A stretch of 7,228 nucleotides of DNA from an uncultured Selenomonadaceae bacterium (GTDB lineage Bacteria > Bacillota > Negativicutes > Selenomonadales > Selenomonadaceae), in NCBI GenBank assembly GCA_905236595.1, contig CAJORE010000186.1:1-7228 (forward strand). Reading direction: 5' to 3'. The translations under genes and the position numbers were made by a program. Positions 1-7,228 of this stretch are shown piece by piece; positions within the stretch are counted from its first letter, which is position 1; each line of letters opens with the position of its first letter. The notes below the pieces were generated by a model. That model made no database searches, was not told the origin of the DNA, and saw only the letters and a list, made by a program, of their open reading frames with translations.

Positions 1-741
1 ACTCGCGCCGTCACGCGGAAGATCCGTGCGGCGGGGACGATGAAAGGCGTCATTTGCGCGGCGGACACGCCGCAAGAGCAAATTGACGAATGGTTAAGCA
101 ATCCTTTGGAGCGCGAAGTCGTTAAAATTTGCACAACCAAGGAAAAGTACGTCATTGAAAGCGACCGGCCGAACGCTCCTCATGTCGTTGCCGTGGATTT
201 CGGCGTCAAGCGGAACATTTTGAATTCGCTCCGCAAAGTCGGTTGCCGTTTGACGGTAGTCCCGGCGTTTACATCGGCAGAGGACATTTTGGCGCTAAAG
301 CCCGACGGCGTTTTTTTGAGCAACGGCCCCGGGGATCCCAAGGATGTGCCGGAGGCGATTGCGATGATTAAGCGGCTCTTGGGTGAGGCGCATTTGCCCA
401 TATTTGGTATTTGCTTGGGGCATCAGCTCTTGGCGCTGGCCATGGGGGCGGACACTTACAAGCTGAAATTCGGTCACCGGGGCAGCAATCAACCCGTGCA
501 GGATTTGGCGACGGGGCGTGTTTATATTTCGTCGCAAAATCATGGTTACGCCGTGGACGAAAAATCTCTGGCGAATTTGCCGCTTTCCGTGACTCACCGA
601 TCCGTGAACGACGGCACGGTGGAGGGCATGAAGCACGATACCTTGCCCGTATTTTCCGTGCAATATCATCCGGAAGCCGCACCGGGACCCGATGACAATA
701 TGTACCTGTTTGAGGAATTTTTGCGGAACATGGGCGCATGA
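1..741 (+). CDS. carA: Carbamoyl phosphate synthetase small (glutaminase) subunit, 5'-truncated by window edge
   Basis: This subunit hydrolyses glutamine and channels the ammonia to CarB for carbamoyl phosphate synthesis, the first step of pyrimidine and arginine synthesis. The reading frame is open from base 1, and its first residues, [18 protein letters not shown], match the conserved end of the CarA N-terminal domain. The ATG at 40 is therefore an internal methionine and the gene starts upstream. The 246 visible residues compare with about 360-380 for the family, so roughly 115-120 are missing. The class I glutamine amidotransferase domain is complete: the oxyanion-loop motif SNGPGDP, the nucleophile elbow GICLGHQ with catalytic Cys at 412-414, the [10 protein letters not shown] segment, SQNHGYAV, and HPEAAPGP with catalytic His at 667-669 and Glu at 673-675. 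The stop is TGA at 739-741. carB follows on the same strand and encodes its partner subunit. Identification is secure; only the N-terminus is unseen. Confidence 0.98.
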   Translation, partial: TRAVTRKIRAAGTMKGVICAADTPQEQIDEWLSNPLEREVVKICTTKEKYVIESDRPNAPHVVAVDFGVKRNILNSLRKVGCRLTVVPAFTSAEDILALKPDGVFLSNGPGDPKDVPEAIAMIKRLLGEAHLPIFGICLGHQLLALAMGADTYKLKFGHRGSNQPVQDLATGRVYISSQNHGYAVDEKSLANLPLSVTHRSVNDGTVEGMKHDTLPVFSVQYHPEAAPGPDDNMYLFEEFLRNMGA

Positions 742-793
742 CCGCCCGTAAAGCAAAGAAAAGATACTTTTTGTTCGGCAAATGCCGTTATAT

Positions 794-799
794 AAGGAG
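794..799 (+). promoter_or_regulatory. Ribosome binding site that fixes the carB start at TTG 807
   Basis: AAGGAG lies seven bases before a TTG codon at 807-809 that is in the carB frame. This is the best Shine-Dalgarno match in the carA-carB junction. The translation from this TTG begins [17 protein letters not shown], like the N-terminus of known CarB proteins. The in-frame ATG at 738 lacks a well-spaced site. Confidence 0.85.
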
Positions 800-806
800 C
801 AGAATT

Positions 807-3800
807 TTGCCCAAAAAGAACAACATTAAGAAAGTAATGGTTATCGGCTCCGGACCAATTATTATCGGGCAGGCGGCCGAGTTTGATTACGCCGGATCGC
901 AAGCTTGTCGCGCCTTGAAAGAAGAAGGGCTGACGGTGGTGCTGGTCAATTCAAATCCGGCGACGATTATGACCGATACACATATCGCCGATCGAGTTTA
1001 CATAGAACCGTTGACGGCGCCTTTTTTGGCAGAGATTATCGCCAAAGAGCGCCCGGACGGGCTATTGGCCACTTTGGGCGGCCAGGCGGGGCTTAATCTT
1101 GCCGTGCAACTTGCCGAGGAGGGCGTCCTTGAAAAATACGGCGTCGAGCTTTTGGGGACGCCGCTTTCCGCCATAAAAAAAGCGGAAGATCGCGAATTGT
1201 TCAAGGAAACGATGGAGCAAATCGGCGAACCGATTCCCGAAAGCACCATTGTCGAGGACGTGGAAAGCGCCATACTGTTTGCCGAGAAAATCGGCTATCC
1301 CTTGATCGTGCGCCCTGCCTATACCATGGGCGGTACGGGCGGCGGCATTGCCGACAACGAGGACGAACTGACGGAAATCGTCATCAAGGGCTTGAAGTAT
1401 TCCATGATCGGGCAGGTGCTGATTGAACGGAGCGTTGCGGGCTTTAAGGAAATCGAATATGAGGTTATGCGCGACGGCAACGACAACTGCATTACCGTGT
1501 GCAACATGGAGAACATCGACCCCGTGGGCGTGCATACCGGAGACAGCATAGTCGTTGCGCCCAGCCAAACGTTAAACGATTATGAATATCAAATGTTAAG
1601 GAGCGCTTCGCTGAAGATAATCCGCGCCCTTGGCATCGAGGGCGGTTGCAACGCGCAGTACGCCTTGGATCCGCACAGCCATAAGTACTACGTCATTGAG
1701 GTCAACCCCCGCGTCAGTCGTTCTTCGGCGTTGGCGTCAAAAGCCACGGGCTACCCCATTGCCAAAGTGTCGGCCAAGATTGCCGTGGGGCTTACGCTTG
1801 ACGAAATCGACAACGCCGTAACGCAAAAGACGAAGGCTTGTTTTGAGCCGGCGCTTGATTATTGCGTGGTGAAGTTCCCGCGCTGGCCCTTTGATAAATT
1901 CGTGTGGGCGGATCATACGCTGGGAACGCAGATGAAGGCGACCGGCGAAGTTATGAGCATCGACCGCAATTTTGAAGGGGCGCTCTTAAAAGCGGTGCGC
2001 TCTTTGGAAATCGGTGTTCACCGTTTGCACCTAAAAAAGACCGACGCTTGGGACGACGCCAAATTAAAACGCCATATCGGGCGCATCAACGATGAGCGGC
2101 TCTTTGTCATTGCCGAAGCTTTTCGGCGCGGTATCACGGACATTGACGAAGTGCACGCCATAACGAAAATCGACAAGTGGTTCCTGCGGAAAATCAAAAA
2201 TATCACCGACATCGAGGGGCGGCTTGCCCGCGAGGAACTGACGGCGGAACTTTTACGCACGGCGAAAACACGGGGATTGGCCGATCGCTCAATAGCGGAG
2301 CTTACGGGCAAGGATATTGACGCCGTGCGGCAAATGCGCAAAGCGGCGGGCATTTTGCCCCGCTATAAAATGGTCGATACCTGCGCCGCCGAATTTGCCG
2401 CCGCTACGCCCTATTATTACTCGACTTTTGCCGCCGACGAGGACGAAGTGACGGTTACGGCGGCGAAAAAAGTCGTGGTGCTTGGCTCGGGCCCGATTCG
2501 CATTGGGCAGGGGGTCGAGTTTGACTACTGTTCCGTGCATTGCGTGTGGGCGCTTCGCGAGTTGGGCGTTGAGGCCATTATCATCAACAACAATCCCGAA
2601 ACCGTCAGCACCGATTTTGACGTGTCCGATCGCTTGTACTTTGAGCCGTTGACCGCCGAGGACGTTTTGAACATCATTGACAAGGAACAGCCGGACGGCG
2701 TTATCGTGCAGTTCGGCGGTCAGACGGCCATCAATCTTGCCGCATCCTTGGCCAAGGCGGGGGTGAAGATTATCGGTACGAGTGTCGATGATATTGATCG
2801 CGCCGAAGATCGCGAACGCTTTGACGAGGTTTTGACGGCGACGCAAATCCCGCGTCCCGAAGGAACGAGTGTCACCAATTTGGACGAAGCGGTGGCGGGG
2901 GCGGCGCGAATCGGTTATCCGGTGATGGTGCGCCCGTCGTACGTTTTGGGTGGCCGCGCCATGGAGATAGTCTACAACGAGGCGGAACTGCGGGACTATA
3001 TGAGCCGCGCCGTTACCGTTACGCCGGATCACCCCGTGCTGGTGGATCGTTACGTTGAGGGGACGGAGGTGGAGGTTGATGCCATTTCCGACGGCGAAAA
3101 TGTTATGATTCCGGGAATAATGGAACACGTCGAACGGGCGGGGGTCCATTCCGGGGACAGCATTGCCGTTTATCCGCCGCAGACCCTTCATGCCAAAACG
3201 ATATACACGATTACCGACTACACCAAACGTTTGGCCGCCGCGCTTAAGGTCAAAGGCTTGCTGAATATACAGTTTGTGGTGGCGAACGGCGAAGTGTTTA
3301 TAATAGAGGTAAACCCGCGTTCCTCACGAACGGTGCCTTTTTTGAGCAAGGTTACAAATATAAAAATGGTCAACCTTGCCACTCGCGCCGCCTTGGGCGA
3401 AACACTCGGCGACATGGGTGTCCGCGCCGGATTGACGGAGCCTAAGCCGTATGTGGCGGTCAAAGCCCCGGTCTTCAGCTTTGCGAAAATGCAGGACGTG
3501 GACATAGCGTTAGGCCCCGAGATGAAGTCCACGGGTGAGGTTATGGGCATTGATTATCATTATGCCCGCGCTCTCTATAAAGCCATAACGGGTGCGGGGA
3601 CGCAGGTGCCGACCGGCGGCTCGATACTCTTTACCGTGGCCGACAAGGATAAGGACGAATTAAAGCAACTTGCCAAGGCTTTTTATGAAATAGGTTTTCA
3701 CATCGTCGCCACGGTGGGTACCGCCAAAGCTTTGCAAGCCGTGGATATTCCCGCCGAAGTCGTCGGCAAAGTCCATGAAAAAAGTGCGGACATCATTAAG

Positions 3801-4034
3801 ATGATTACCATGGGCAAGATTCACATGGTAATTAACACGTTGACGCAAGGACAGCACGTTCGCCGCGATGGGTTCCGCATCCGTCGCGCCACGGTGGAGC
3901 ACGGCATACCGTGTTTGACCTCCTTGGATACGGCGTGGGAAGTGTTGCGGGTTCTGTCCTTCATGCGCGACCGACGGCTCGTTTATTCGCTGTCCGTGCA
4001 GGACTATGTCGGCGGGGGTGACGACCTTGCCTAA
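807..4034 (+). CDS. carB: Carbamoyl phosphate synthetase large subunit
   Basis: CarB makes carbamoyl phosphate from bicarbonate, ammonia supplied by CarA, and two ATP. I chose TTG 807 as the start because it has AAGGAG seven bases upstream and gives 1075 residues, against 1073 in E. coli. The two homologous synthetase halves are both visible. The first begins with GSGPIIIGQ (residue 14 on) and the second with GSGPIRIGQ (residue 560 on). Each has an ATP-grasp domain. KAEDR gives Arg129 and [12 protein letters not shown] gives Arg169, the same numbers as the ATP-binding arginines of E. coli CarB. The second-half counterparts are Arg669 and Arg709. The oligomerisation domain lies around residues 400-550. 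The C-terminal MGS-like allosteric domain runs from about 935 to the end and includes ATVGTAKAL and the MVINT motif; by family knowledge it binds effectors such as UMP or PRPP. The frame is open back to an ATG at 738 overlapping the carA stop, which would add 23 residues without family support. The gene appears intact, and its end overlaps the pyrK start. Confidence 0.98.
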   Translation: MPKKNNIKKVMVIGSGPIIIGQAAEFDYAGSQACRALKEEGLTVVLVNSNPATIMTDTHIADRVYIEPLTAPFLAEIIAKERPDGLLATLGGQAGLNLAVQLAEEGVLEKYGVELLGTPLSAIKKAEDRELFKETMEQIGEPIPESTIVEDVESAILFAEKIGYPLIVRPAYTMGGTGGGIADNEDELTEIVIKGLKYSMIGQVLIERSVAGFKEIEYEVMRDGNDNCITVCNMENIDPVGVHTGDSIVVAPSQTLNDYEYQMLRSASLKIIRALGIEGGCNAQYALDPHSHKYYVIEVNPRVSRSSALASKATGYPIAKVSAKIAVGLTLDEIDNAVTQKTKACFEPALDYCVVKFPRWPFDKFVWADHTLGTQMKATGEVMSIDRNFEGALLKAVRSLEIGVHRLHLKKTDAWDDAKLKRHIGRINDERLFVIAEAFRRGITDIDEVHAITKIDKWFLRKIKNITDIEGRLAREELTAELLRTAKTRGLADRSIAELTGKDIDAVRQMRKAAGILPRYKMVDTCAAEFAAATPYYYSTFAADEDEVTVTAAKKVVVLGSGPIRIGQGVEFDYCSVHCVWALRELGVEAIIINNNPETVSTDFDVSDRLYFEPLTAEDVLNIIDKEQPDGVIVQFGGQTAINLAASLAKAGVKIIGTSVDDIDRAEDRERFDEVLTATQIPRPEGTSVTNLDEAVAGAARIGYPVMVRPSYVLGGRAMEIVYNEAELRDYMSRAVTVTPDHPVLVDRYVEGTEVEVDAISDGENVMIPGIMEHVERAGVHSGDSIAVYPPQTLHAKTIYTITDYTKRLAAALKVKGLLNIQFVVANGEVFIIEVNPRSSRTVPFLSKVTNIKMVNLATRAALGETLGDMGVRAGLTEPKPYVAVKAPVFSFAKMQDVDIALGPEMKSTGEVMGIDYHYARALYKAITGAGTQVPTGGSILFTVADKDKDELKQLAKAFYEIGFHIVATVGTAKALQAVDIPAEVVGKVHEKSADIIKMITMGKIHMVINTLTQGQHVRRDGFRIRRATVEHGIPCLTSLDTAWEVLRVLSFMRDRRLVYSLSVQDYVGGGDDLA
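4014..4021 (+). promoter_or_regulatory. Probable ribosome binding site for pyrK
   Basis: The G-rich run GGGGGTGA sits inside the last codons of carB, five bases before a TTG at 4027-4029 in the pyrK frame. It resembles the GGAGGTG core with one mismatch. It cannot serve the ATG at 4006, which lies upstream of it. It is the main sequence argument for starting pyrK at TTG 4027. Confidence 0.5.
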
Positions 4035-4791
4035 GCGGGTGGTGACGGAGGCGGAGGTTATAACACAGCGCCAAATGGCGCGTGATGTGTACTTTATGAC
4101 CGTTGCCGCGCCGCAAATAGCCGCCGACGCCTTGCCCGGGAATTTTGTCATGGTGCAGACGGGCGATGGCGAAGCCCATTTGTTGCGTCGCCCCCTGGGC
4201 ATTGCCGACGCGGATTTGGCGAAGGGGACAATTTCCTTCATTTATAAGGTAATCGGCGCCGGGACAAAAAAACTCACCGCGCTGAAAAACGGTGAGGTTC
4301 TGAGTATTTTGGGGGCGTTGGGTAATTCTTTTTCGTTCTCGTTTAACAAGCCGCTGTTGGTTGGCGGCGGTATCGGTTTGGCGCCCTTGCTCTATTTTGC
4401 CAAATGCGCCGAGGGCGCGGACGTCGTAATGGGCGGACGCACGGCGGCGGATATGTTTTGGACGAGGCTGTTCAAGCCCTATGTGCAAAATATGTTTGTC
4501 GCCACCGATGACGGGACGATGGGCACGCCGGGGTTTGCCGTCGATTTGTTGCCGTCCTTGTTGCAAACGGGCGAATACGACGGTATGCTTGCGGTGGGGC
4601 CGACGGTGATGATGCAAAAGGCGGCGCGTATTGCGGCAAAATTTGACGTGCCGTGTCAGGTGTCCTTGGAAAACCGCATGGGTTGCGGCTTGGGGGCGTG
4701 TTTGTCCTGTTGCGTGAAAACGGTTGACGGTATGCCTAAGAAAGTATGCACCGACGGGCCGGTGTTTTGGGCGCGGGAGGTGTGGGCATGA
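4027..4791 (+). CDS. pyrK: Dihydroorotate dehydrogenase B, FAD/2Fe-2S electron transfer subunit
   Basis: PyrK takes electrons from the FMN of PyrD through a 2Fe-2S cluster and FAD to NAD+, forming the class 1B heterotetramer with PyrD in the cytoplasm. It has the ferredoxin-reductase layout. An N-terminal FAD-binding barrel carries RRPLGIAD (residues 54-61). A Rossmann-type NAD domain begins [10 protein letters not shown] (113-122), with VGPTVM near residue 190. The C-terminal cluster motif has Cys220, Cys225, Cys228 and Cys241, followed by the conserved DGPVF; Cys229 is an extra adjacent cysteine. The TTG at 4027 gives 254 residues, close to the 256 of B. subtilis PyrK, and a similar distance to the ARDVYFM segment. 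An ATG at 4006 would give 261 residues but has only AGGA two bases upstream. Either start overlaps the end of carB, suggesting translational coupling. The stop TGA overlaps the pyrD ATG. Function is secure; the exact start is not. Confidence 0.95.
   Translation: MPKRVVTEAEVITQRQMARDVYFMTVAAPQIAADALPGNFVMVQTGDGEAHLLRRPLGIADADLAKGTISFIYKVIGAGTKKLTALKNGEVLSILGALGNSFSFSFNKPLLVGGGIGLAPLLYFAKCAEGADVVMGGRTAADMFWTRLFKPYVQNMFVATDDGTMGTPGFAVDLLPSLLQTGEYDGMLAVGPTVMMQKAARIAAKFDVPCQVSLENRMGCGLGACLSCCVKTVDGMPKKVCTDGPVFWAREVWA
4776..4782 (+). promoter_or_regulatory. Ribosome binding site for pyrD
   Basis: GGAGGTG lies inside the last codons of pyrK, five bases before ATG 4788. It is a near-perfect Shine-Dalgarno sequence and selects this ATG over the upstream in-frame ATG at 4746, whose extra residues lie wholly inside pyrK. 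Confidence 0.85.
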
Positions 4792-5696
4792 CGGACGTCG
4801 ATTTGAGCGTCGATTTGGCGGGCTTGACTTTGGCGACGCCGATTTTGACTGCCTCCGGCACCTTCGGTTACGGCGAAGAATTTGCCGACTTTGTGGATTT
4901 TGCCAAGCTGGGCGCGATAACCGTTAAGGGGACGACGCTAAAGCCTCGTTTGGGCAATGAAGGCATCCGCATTGCCGAAACGCCGTCGGGGATGCTAAAC
5001 GCCATAGGCTTGCAAAACCCGGGCGTCGAGTATTTTTTGCAGACAATTTTGCCGCGCATAAGGGAGTTGCCGACGAATATAATTGTCAATATTTCCGGCG
5101 CGTCGAGCGAAGAATACGGCGAATTGGCGGCGATTCTGGACAAAGCGGACGGCGTGGCGGCGATTGAGCTTAATGTGTCTTGCCCAAATGTGAAAGACGG
5201 CGGCATGATTTTCGGCACGGACGAACAAGCTTTGACGGAGGTAACCAAAGCGGCCAAGCGGCAAACCAACAAGCCGGTCATTGTGAAGCTTTCGCCAAAC
5301 GTAACAAATATCGTTGATATGGCAAAAGCCGCCGAACAAGCAGGAGCGGATGCGCTTAGTCTAATTAACACTCTGCTGGGCATGGACATTGATGTCGAGC
5401 GTCGTCGGCCGCTTTTGGGGAACATTACCGGCGGCTTGTCCGGACGCGCCGTCCTTCCGGTGGCGCTTCGTATGGTTTATGAGGTGTCGCGGGCGGTGCA
5501 GATTCCCGTTATCGGCATGGGCGGCGCAGCGACGTGGCAGGATGCGGTGAAATTCCTGCTGGCCGGGGCGCGAGCCGTGGCTGTGGGTACGGCCAACTTT
5601 ACCGATCCGACAACGACGATGAAGATTGTTGCGGGGCTTAGGGAGTATATGGAGCAAAACAGCTTTAGCCATATTGCCGATATAAAAATGACATAA
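4788..5696 (+). CDS. pyrD: Dihydroorotate dehydrogenase B (NAD+-linked), catalytic FMN subunit
   Basis: PyrD oxidises dihydroorotate to orotate on FMN, the only redox step of UMP synthesis; as a class 1B enzyme it passes electrons to NAD+ through PyrK. The product is a TIM-barrel protein of 302 residues, close to the usual 305-311. Visible motifs are [11 protein letters not shown] (22-32), [12 protein letters not shown] (46-57), the substrate loop NAIGLQNPG (71-79), and [10 protein letters not shown] with the active-base Cys132. Cysteine at this position, rather than serine, marks class 1 enzymes. Further on are VKLSPN (166-171), GGLSG (215-219) and the FMN phosphate-binding pair GMGG (243-246) and GTANF (267-271). 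There is no N-terminal membrane segment, which rules out the quinone-linked class 2 type. The neighbouring pyrK, sharing an ATGA overlap, confirms class 1B. The gene is intact and is the last of the operon, with a terminator starting at its stop codon. Confidence 0.97.
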   Translation: MTDVDLSVDLAGLTLATPILTASGTFGYGEEFADFVDFAKLGAITVKGTTLKPRLGNEGIRIAETPSGMLNAIGLQNPGVEYFLQTILPRIRELPTNIIVNISGASSEEYGELAAILDKADGVAAIELNVSCPNVKDGGMIFGTDEQALTEVTKAAKRQTNKPVIVKLSPNVTNIVDMAKAAEQAGADALSLINTLLGMDIDVERRRPLLGNITGGLSGRAVLPVALRMVYEVSRAVQIPVIGMGGAATWQDAVKFLLAGARAVAVGTANFTDPTTTMKIVAGLREYMEQNSFSHIADIKMT

Positions 5697-5740
5697 CTAA
5701 GGGGTCTTGCGGTTAGCGCCGCAAGACCCCTTAGTTGTTA
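5695..5740 (+). terminator. Rho-independent-type terminator of the pyr operon, possibly bidirectional
   Basis: A perfect 18-bp inverted repeat (arms 5695-5712 and 5719-5736, arm sequence AACTAAGGGGTCTTGCGG) encloses the six-base loop TTAGCG. The inner 12 bp are GC-rich. The distal bases plus the following GTTA form a T-rich tail (TTAGTTGTTAT, 5731-5741) rather than a clean T-run. The left arm starts within the pyrD TAA stop. On the - strand the hairpin is equally perfect and is followed, after about six bases, by TTTTT (complement of 5684-5688), so it may also stop transcripts from murF. Confidence 0.82.
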
Positions 5741-5783
5741 TCGGACTCTGATTGTCGATTGTGTATTGTTCGGTTTTGCAAGC

Positions 5784-5806
5784 ACGAAAACGGATAAGAT
5801 TTTCGT
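5784..5806 (-). other. Weak AT-rich inverted repeat downstream of murF
   Basis: ACGAAAA (5784-5790) pairs with TTTTCGT (5800-5806) across a nine-base loop, between the murF stop and the pyr terminator. The stem is only 7 bp and AT-rich. On the - strand the following bases are GCTTGCAAAA, not a T-run, so it is a poor terminator. It could protect the murF mRNA 3' end or be chance. Confidence 0.25.
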
Positions 5807-5835
5807 AACTTATGTTATAAAATTATCGGCGATGG

Positions 5836-7200
5836 TTACAATAACTCGATGATTTTCTCCATTCTCATACCCCGCGAACCTTTGAGGAGAATTACCGCAT
5901 CTTTTTGCCACAGCTTTTTGAGTTCGGCGGCGGCTTCGTCATGGGTCGCGGCGCAGAAGGTTTTCACGCCGCCTTTTGCGGCTTCGTCGGCGATAAATCG
6001 CGACAGGTCGCCGTACGCGATAAGGGCGGCGAACCCTTTTTGCGCCAAGCGCCTGCCGACTTCGCGGTGCCCCGGTTCGGCCAAAGCCCCCAGTTCCAAC
6101 ATATCGCCCAAGACGGCAATTTTCACTTTGTCGGCGGCCATTTCGGCTACGGTGTCGATGGCCGCTTTGGTGGAGGCGGGGGCGGCATTGTAGGCATCGT
6201 TAATAACCGTAGCGCCGTTTATGTCGATCTTTTCAAACCGCATTTTGGTCGGGGTCATGGCGGCGAAACCCTTGTTGATGTCGGCGGGTGACACACCGTT
6301 TTTAAGGGCGACGGCGACGGCGGCAAGAGCATTTGTTACGTTATGATTACCTAACAAAGGGATGGTGAATTGGCAACTTTGGCCGAAGCAGTCGGCGGTG
6401 AATGTCGTTTGGCCGTCAGCCGATTTAATGTTGTATCCGTGTACGTCGGCGGCATTGTTGATACCGTATGTTACGATATTTACTCCCGCCGAGGCTTTGT
6501 CCTTCATGGCAATGACGCGTTGATCGTCGGCGTTAAGGACAAGCAGACCGCCGACGGCCAAATTCTCGGCCATTTCGCCTTTGGCTTTGGCAATGTTGTC
6601 GATGCTGCCTAAAATTTCCGCATGAACTTCGCCAACATTGGTGATGATGCCGACGGTGGGTTCGGCGACTTGCATGAGCGCTGTTATCTGCCCTAAGCCG
6701 CGCATCCCCATTTCAACAACCGCCGCTTTGTGTTCGGTGTTTAGTTGTAACAACGTTAGCGGTAAGCCAATCTCGTTATTGAAATTAGCCTCTGTTTTAA
6801 GAATGTTGCCGAGCGAGGATAACGCCGCCGCCGTTAAATCTTTGGTGGTCGTTTTGCCGTTGCTGCCCGTAACTGCTACAACGGGGACGGCAAATTTGCG
6901 GCGGTGCGCCAAGGCCAATGCCTGATAAGCGGCCAACGTGTCTTTCACCACAAACACCGCCGCATCAAGAGCGGCGTATTTTGCCGCCGGGCAATTTTCG
7001 CTGACAACGACGCCTTTGGCGCCGCCGCCCACGGCCTGCGACAAAAAATCTTCGCCGTTAAAGTTTTCGCCTTTTAGGGCAACAAATAAATCGCCGGTTT
7101 TTAATTTGCGCGTATCGGTGGTGACGGCGCCAAAGTCGGCGTCGGTCGATTTGGCTGTCGTCGCGCCCGTGGCGGCGGTAATTTCTGTTGTTGTGAACAT
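5836..7200 (-). CDS. murF: UDP-N-acetylmuramoyl-tripeptide--D-alanyl-D-alanine ligase
   Basis: MurF adds D-Ala-D-Ala to the UDP-MurNAc-tripeptide using ATP, the last cytoplasmic step in making the peptidoglycan pentapeptide precursor. The 454-residue product is the normal length. The three Mur ligase domains are visible. The N-terminal substrate-binding domain has the DTRKLKTGDLFVALKG segment (29-44). The central ATPase domain has the P-loop TGSNGKTT (111-118), TEANFNNEIGLPLTLL (136-151), VEMGMRG (162-168), ITNVGEVHAE (186-195), AKAKGEM (204-210) and LNADD (222-226). GNHNVTNALAA (284-293) marks the end of that domain, and the C-terminal domain has INDAYNAAPAST (333-344), LGDMLELG (364-371) and LLKGSRGMRMEKI (438-450). 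FNNEIG and GMRG distinguish it from MurC, MurD and MurE. The start ATG (complement of 7198-7200) has AAAGGA eight bases upstream. The gene faces the pyr operon; any upstream partner such as murE or ddl would lie beyond the right edge. Confidence 0.98.
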   Translation of the reverse strand: MFTTTEITAATGATTAKSTDADFGAVTTDTRKLKTGDLFVALKGENFNGEDFLSQAVGGGAKGVVVSENCPAAKYAALDAAVFVVKDTLAAYQALALAHRRKFAVPVVAVTGSNGKTTTKDLTAAALSSLGNILKTEANFNNEIGLPLTLLQLNTEHKAAVVEMGMRGLGQITALMQVAEPTVGIITNVGEVHAEILGSIDNIAKAKGEMAENLAVGGLLVLNADDQRVIAMKDKASAGVNIVTYGINNAADVHGYNIKSADGQTTFTADCFGQSCQFTIPLLGNHNVTNALAAVAVALKNGVSPADINKGFAAMTPTKMRFEKIDINGATVINDAYNAAPASTKAAIDTVAEMAADKVKIAVLGDMLELGALAEPGHREVGRRLAQKGFAALIAYGDLSRFIADEAAKGGVKTFCAATHDEAAAELKKLWQKDAVILLKGSRGMRMEKIIELL

Positions 7201-7208
7201 GGGTGTGA

Positions 7209-7214
7209 TCCTTT
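7209..7214 (-). promoter_or_regulatory. Ribosome binding site for murF
   Basis: On the - strand AAAGGA lies eight bases before the murF ATG, supporting that start and the full 454-residue length. Only 28 bases upstream of the start codon are present, and no promoter can be judged. Confidence 0.75.
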
Positions 7215-7228
7215 CGGTAATTTGTTTA

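Noticed and set aside
40..741. carA read as a complete 233-residue gene starting at ATG 40
   Set aside because: The frame is open to base 1 and the residues before ATG 40 match the conserved CarA segment, so the gene is truncated by the window edge and not by mutation.
776..787. Small hairpin CGGC-AAAT-GCCG just before the carB RBS as a regulatory element
   Set aside because: A 4-bp stem is too short to support a riboswitch or attenuator; no larger structure or T-run is present.
2289..3191. 300-residue open frame on the - strand inside carB
   Set aside because: It lies antisense to a fully motif-supported part of carB, shows no recognisable domain and has the odd His/Arg/Asn-rich composition expected of a shadow of a GC-rich gene.
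3961..4617. 218-residue open frame on the - strand across carB/pyrK
   Set aside because: It is antisense to well-supported pyrK and is rich in His, Arg and Gln with no coherent fold signature; it is a shadow frame.
4746..4787. Upstream in-frame ATG extension of pyrD
   Set aside because: It would add 14 residues ([14 protein letters not shown]) read from the pyrK C-terminal codons in another frame, whereas ATG 4788 has GGAGGTG five bases upstream and fits the family N-terminus.
5811..5826. TATAAAAT-like sequence as a promoter reading into murF antisense
   Set aside because: No acceptable -35 element at about 17 bases upstream; an AT-rich intergenic stretch gives such matches by chance.
6172..6189. 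MurF motif YNAAPAST instead of YNANP as a possible defect
   Set aside because: The residue after YNA varies among functional MurF proteins (Asn in E. coli, Ser in S. aureus, from memory), and all other motifs are intact.

Overview
The window holds the distal part of a de novo pyrimidine (UMP) biosynthesis operon on the + strand, followed by a convergent cell-wall gene on the - strand. In order: the 3' two thirds of carA (glutaminase subunit of carbamoyl phosphate synthetase), complete carB (large subunit), complete pyrK (electron-transfer subunit of dihydroorotate dehydrogenase B), complete pyrD (catalytic subunit, class 1B), a strong hairpin terminator, a short intergenic stretch of about 140 bases, and a complete murF read in the opposite direction.

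The gene order carA-carB-pyrK-pyrD, with an NAD-linked class 1B PyrD paired with PyrK, is typical of Firmicutes (Bacillota) and some other anaerobes. The base composition is moderately GC-rich, with frequent TTG leucine codons and TTG probably used as a start codon twice. A Gram-positive-lineage anaerobe, possibly from Negativicutes or a relative, would fit, but this taxonomic guess is inference and cannot be settled from the window. The standard code fits: TGA ends carA and pyrK, and TAA ends carB, pyrD and murF.

The four pyr genes are tightly packed. The carA stop lies 65 bases before the likely carB start, pyrK starts inside the end of carB, and pyrK and pyrD share an ATGA overlap. CarA and CarB together make carbamoyl phosphate from glutamine, bicarbonate and two ATP. 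PyrK and PyrD together oxidise dihydroorotate to orotate and pass the electrons to NAD+. No promoter or PyrR-type attenuator for this operon is visible, and it would be expected upstream of the window. The operon ends in a perfect 18-bp inverted repeat that begins inside the pyrD stop codon.

murF adds the D-Ala-D-Ala dipeptide to the peptidoglycan precursor. Its start has a clear ribosome binding site close to the right edge, so its promoter or any upstream partner genes are outside the window.

I found no mobile element, CRISPR array, RNA gene or unknown system. This looks like an ordinary housekeeping region, and the points worth a second look concern start-codon choice, the shared terminator and minor motif variants.
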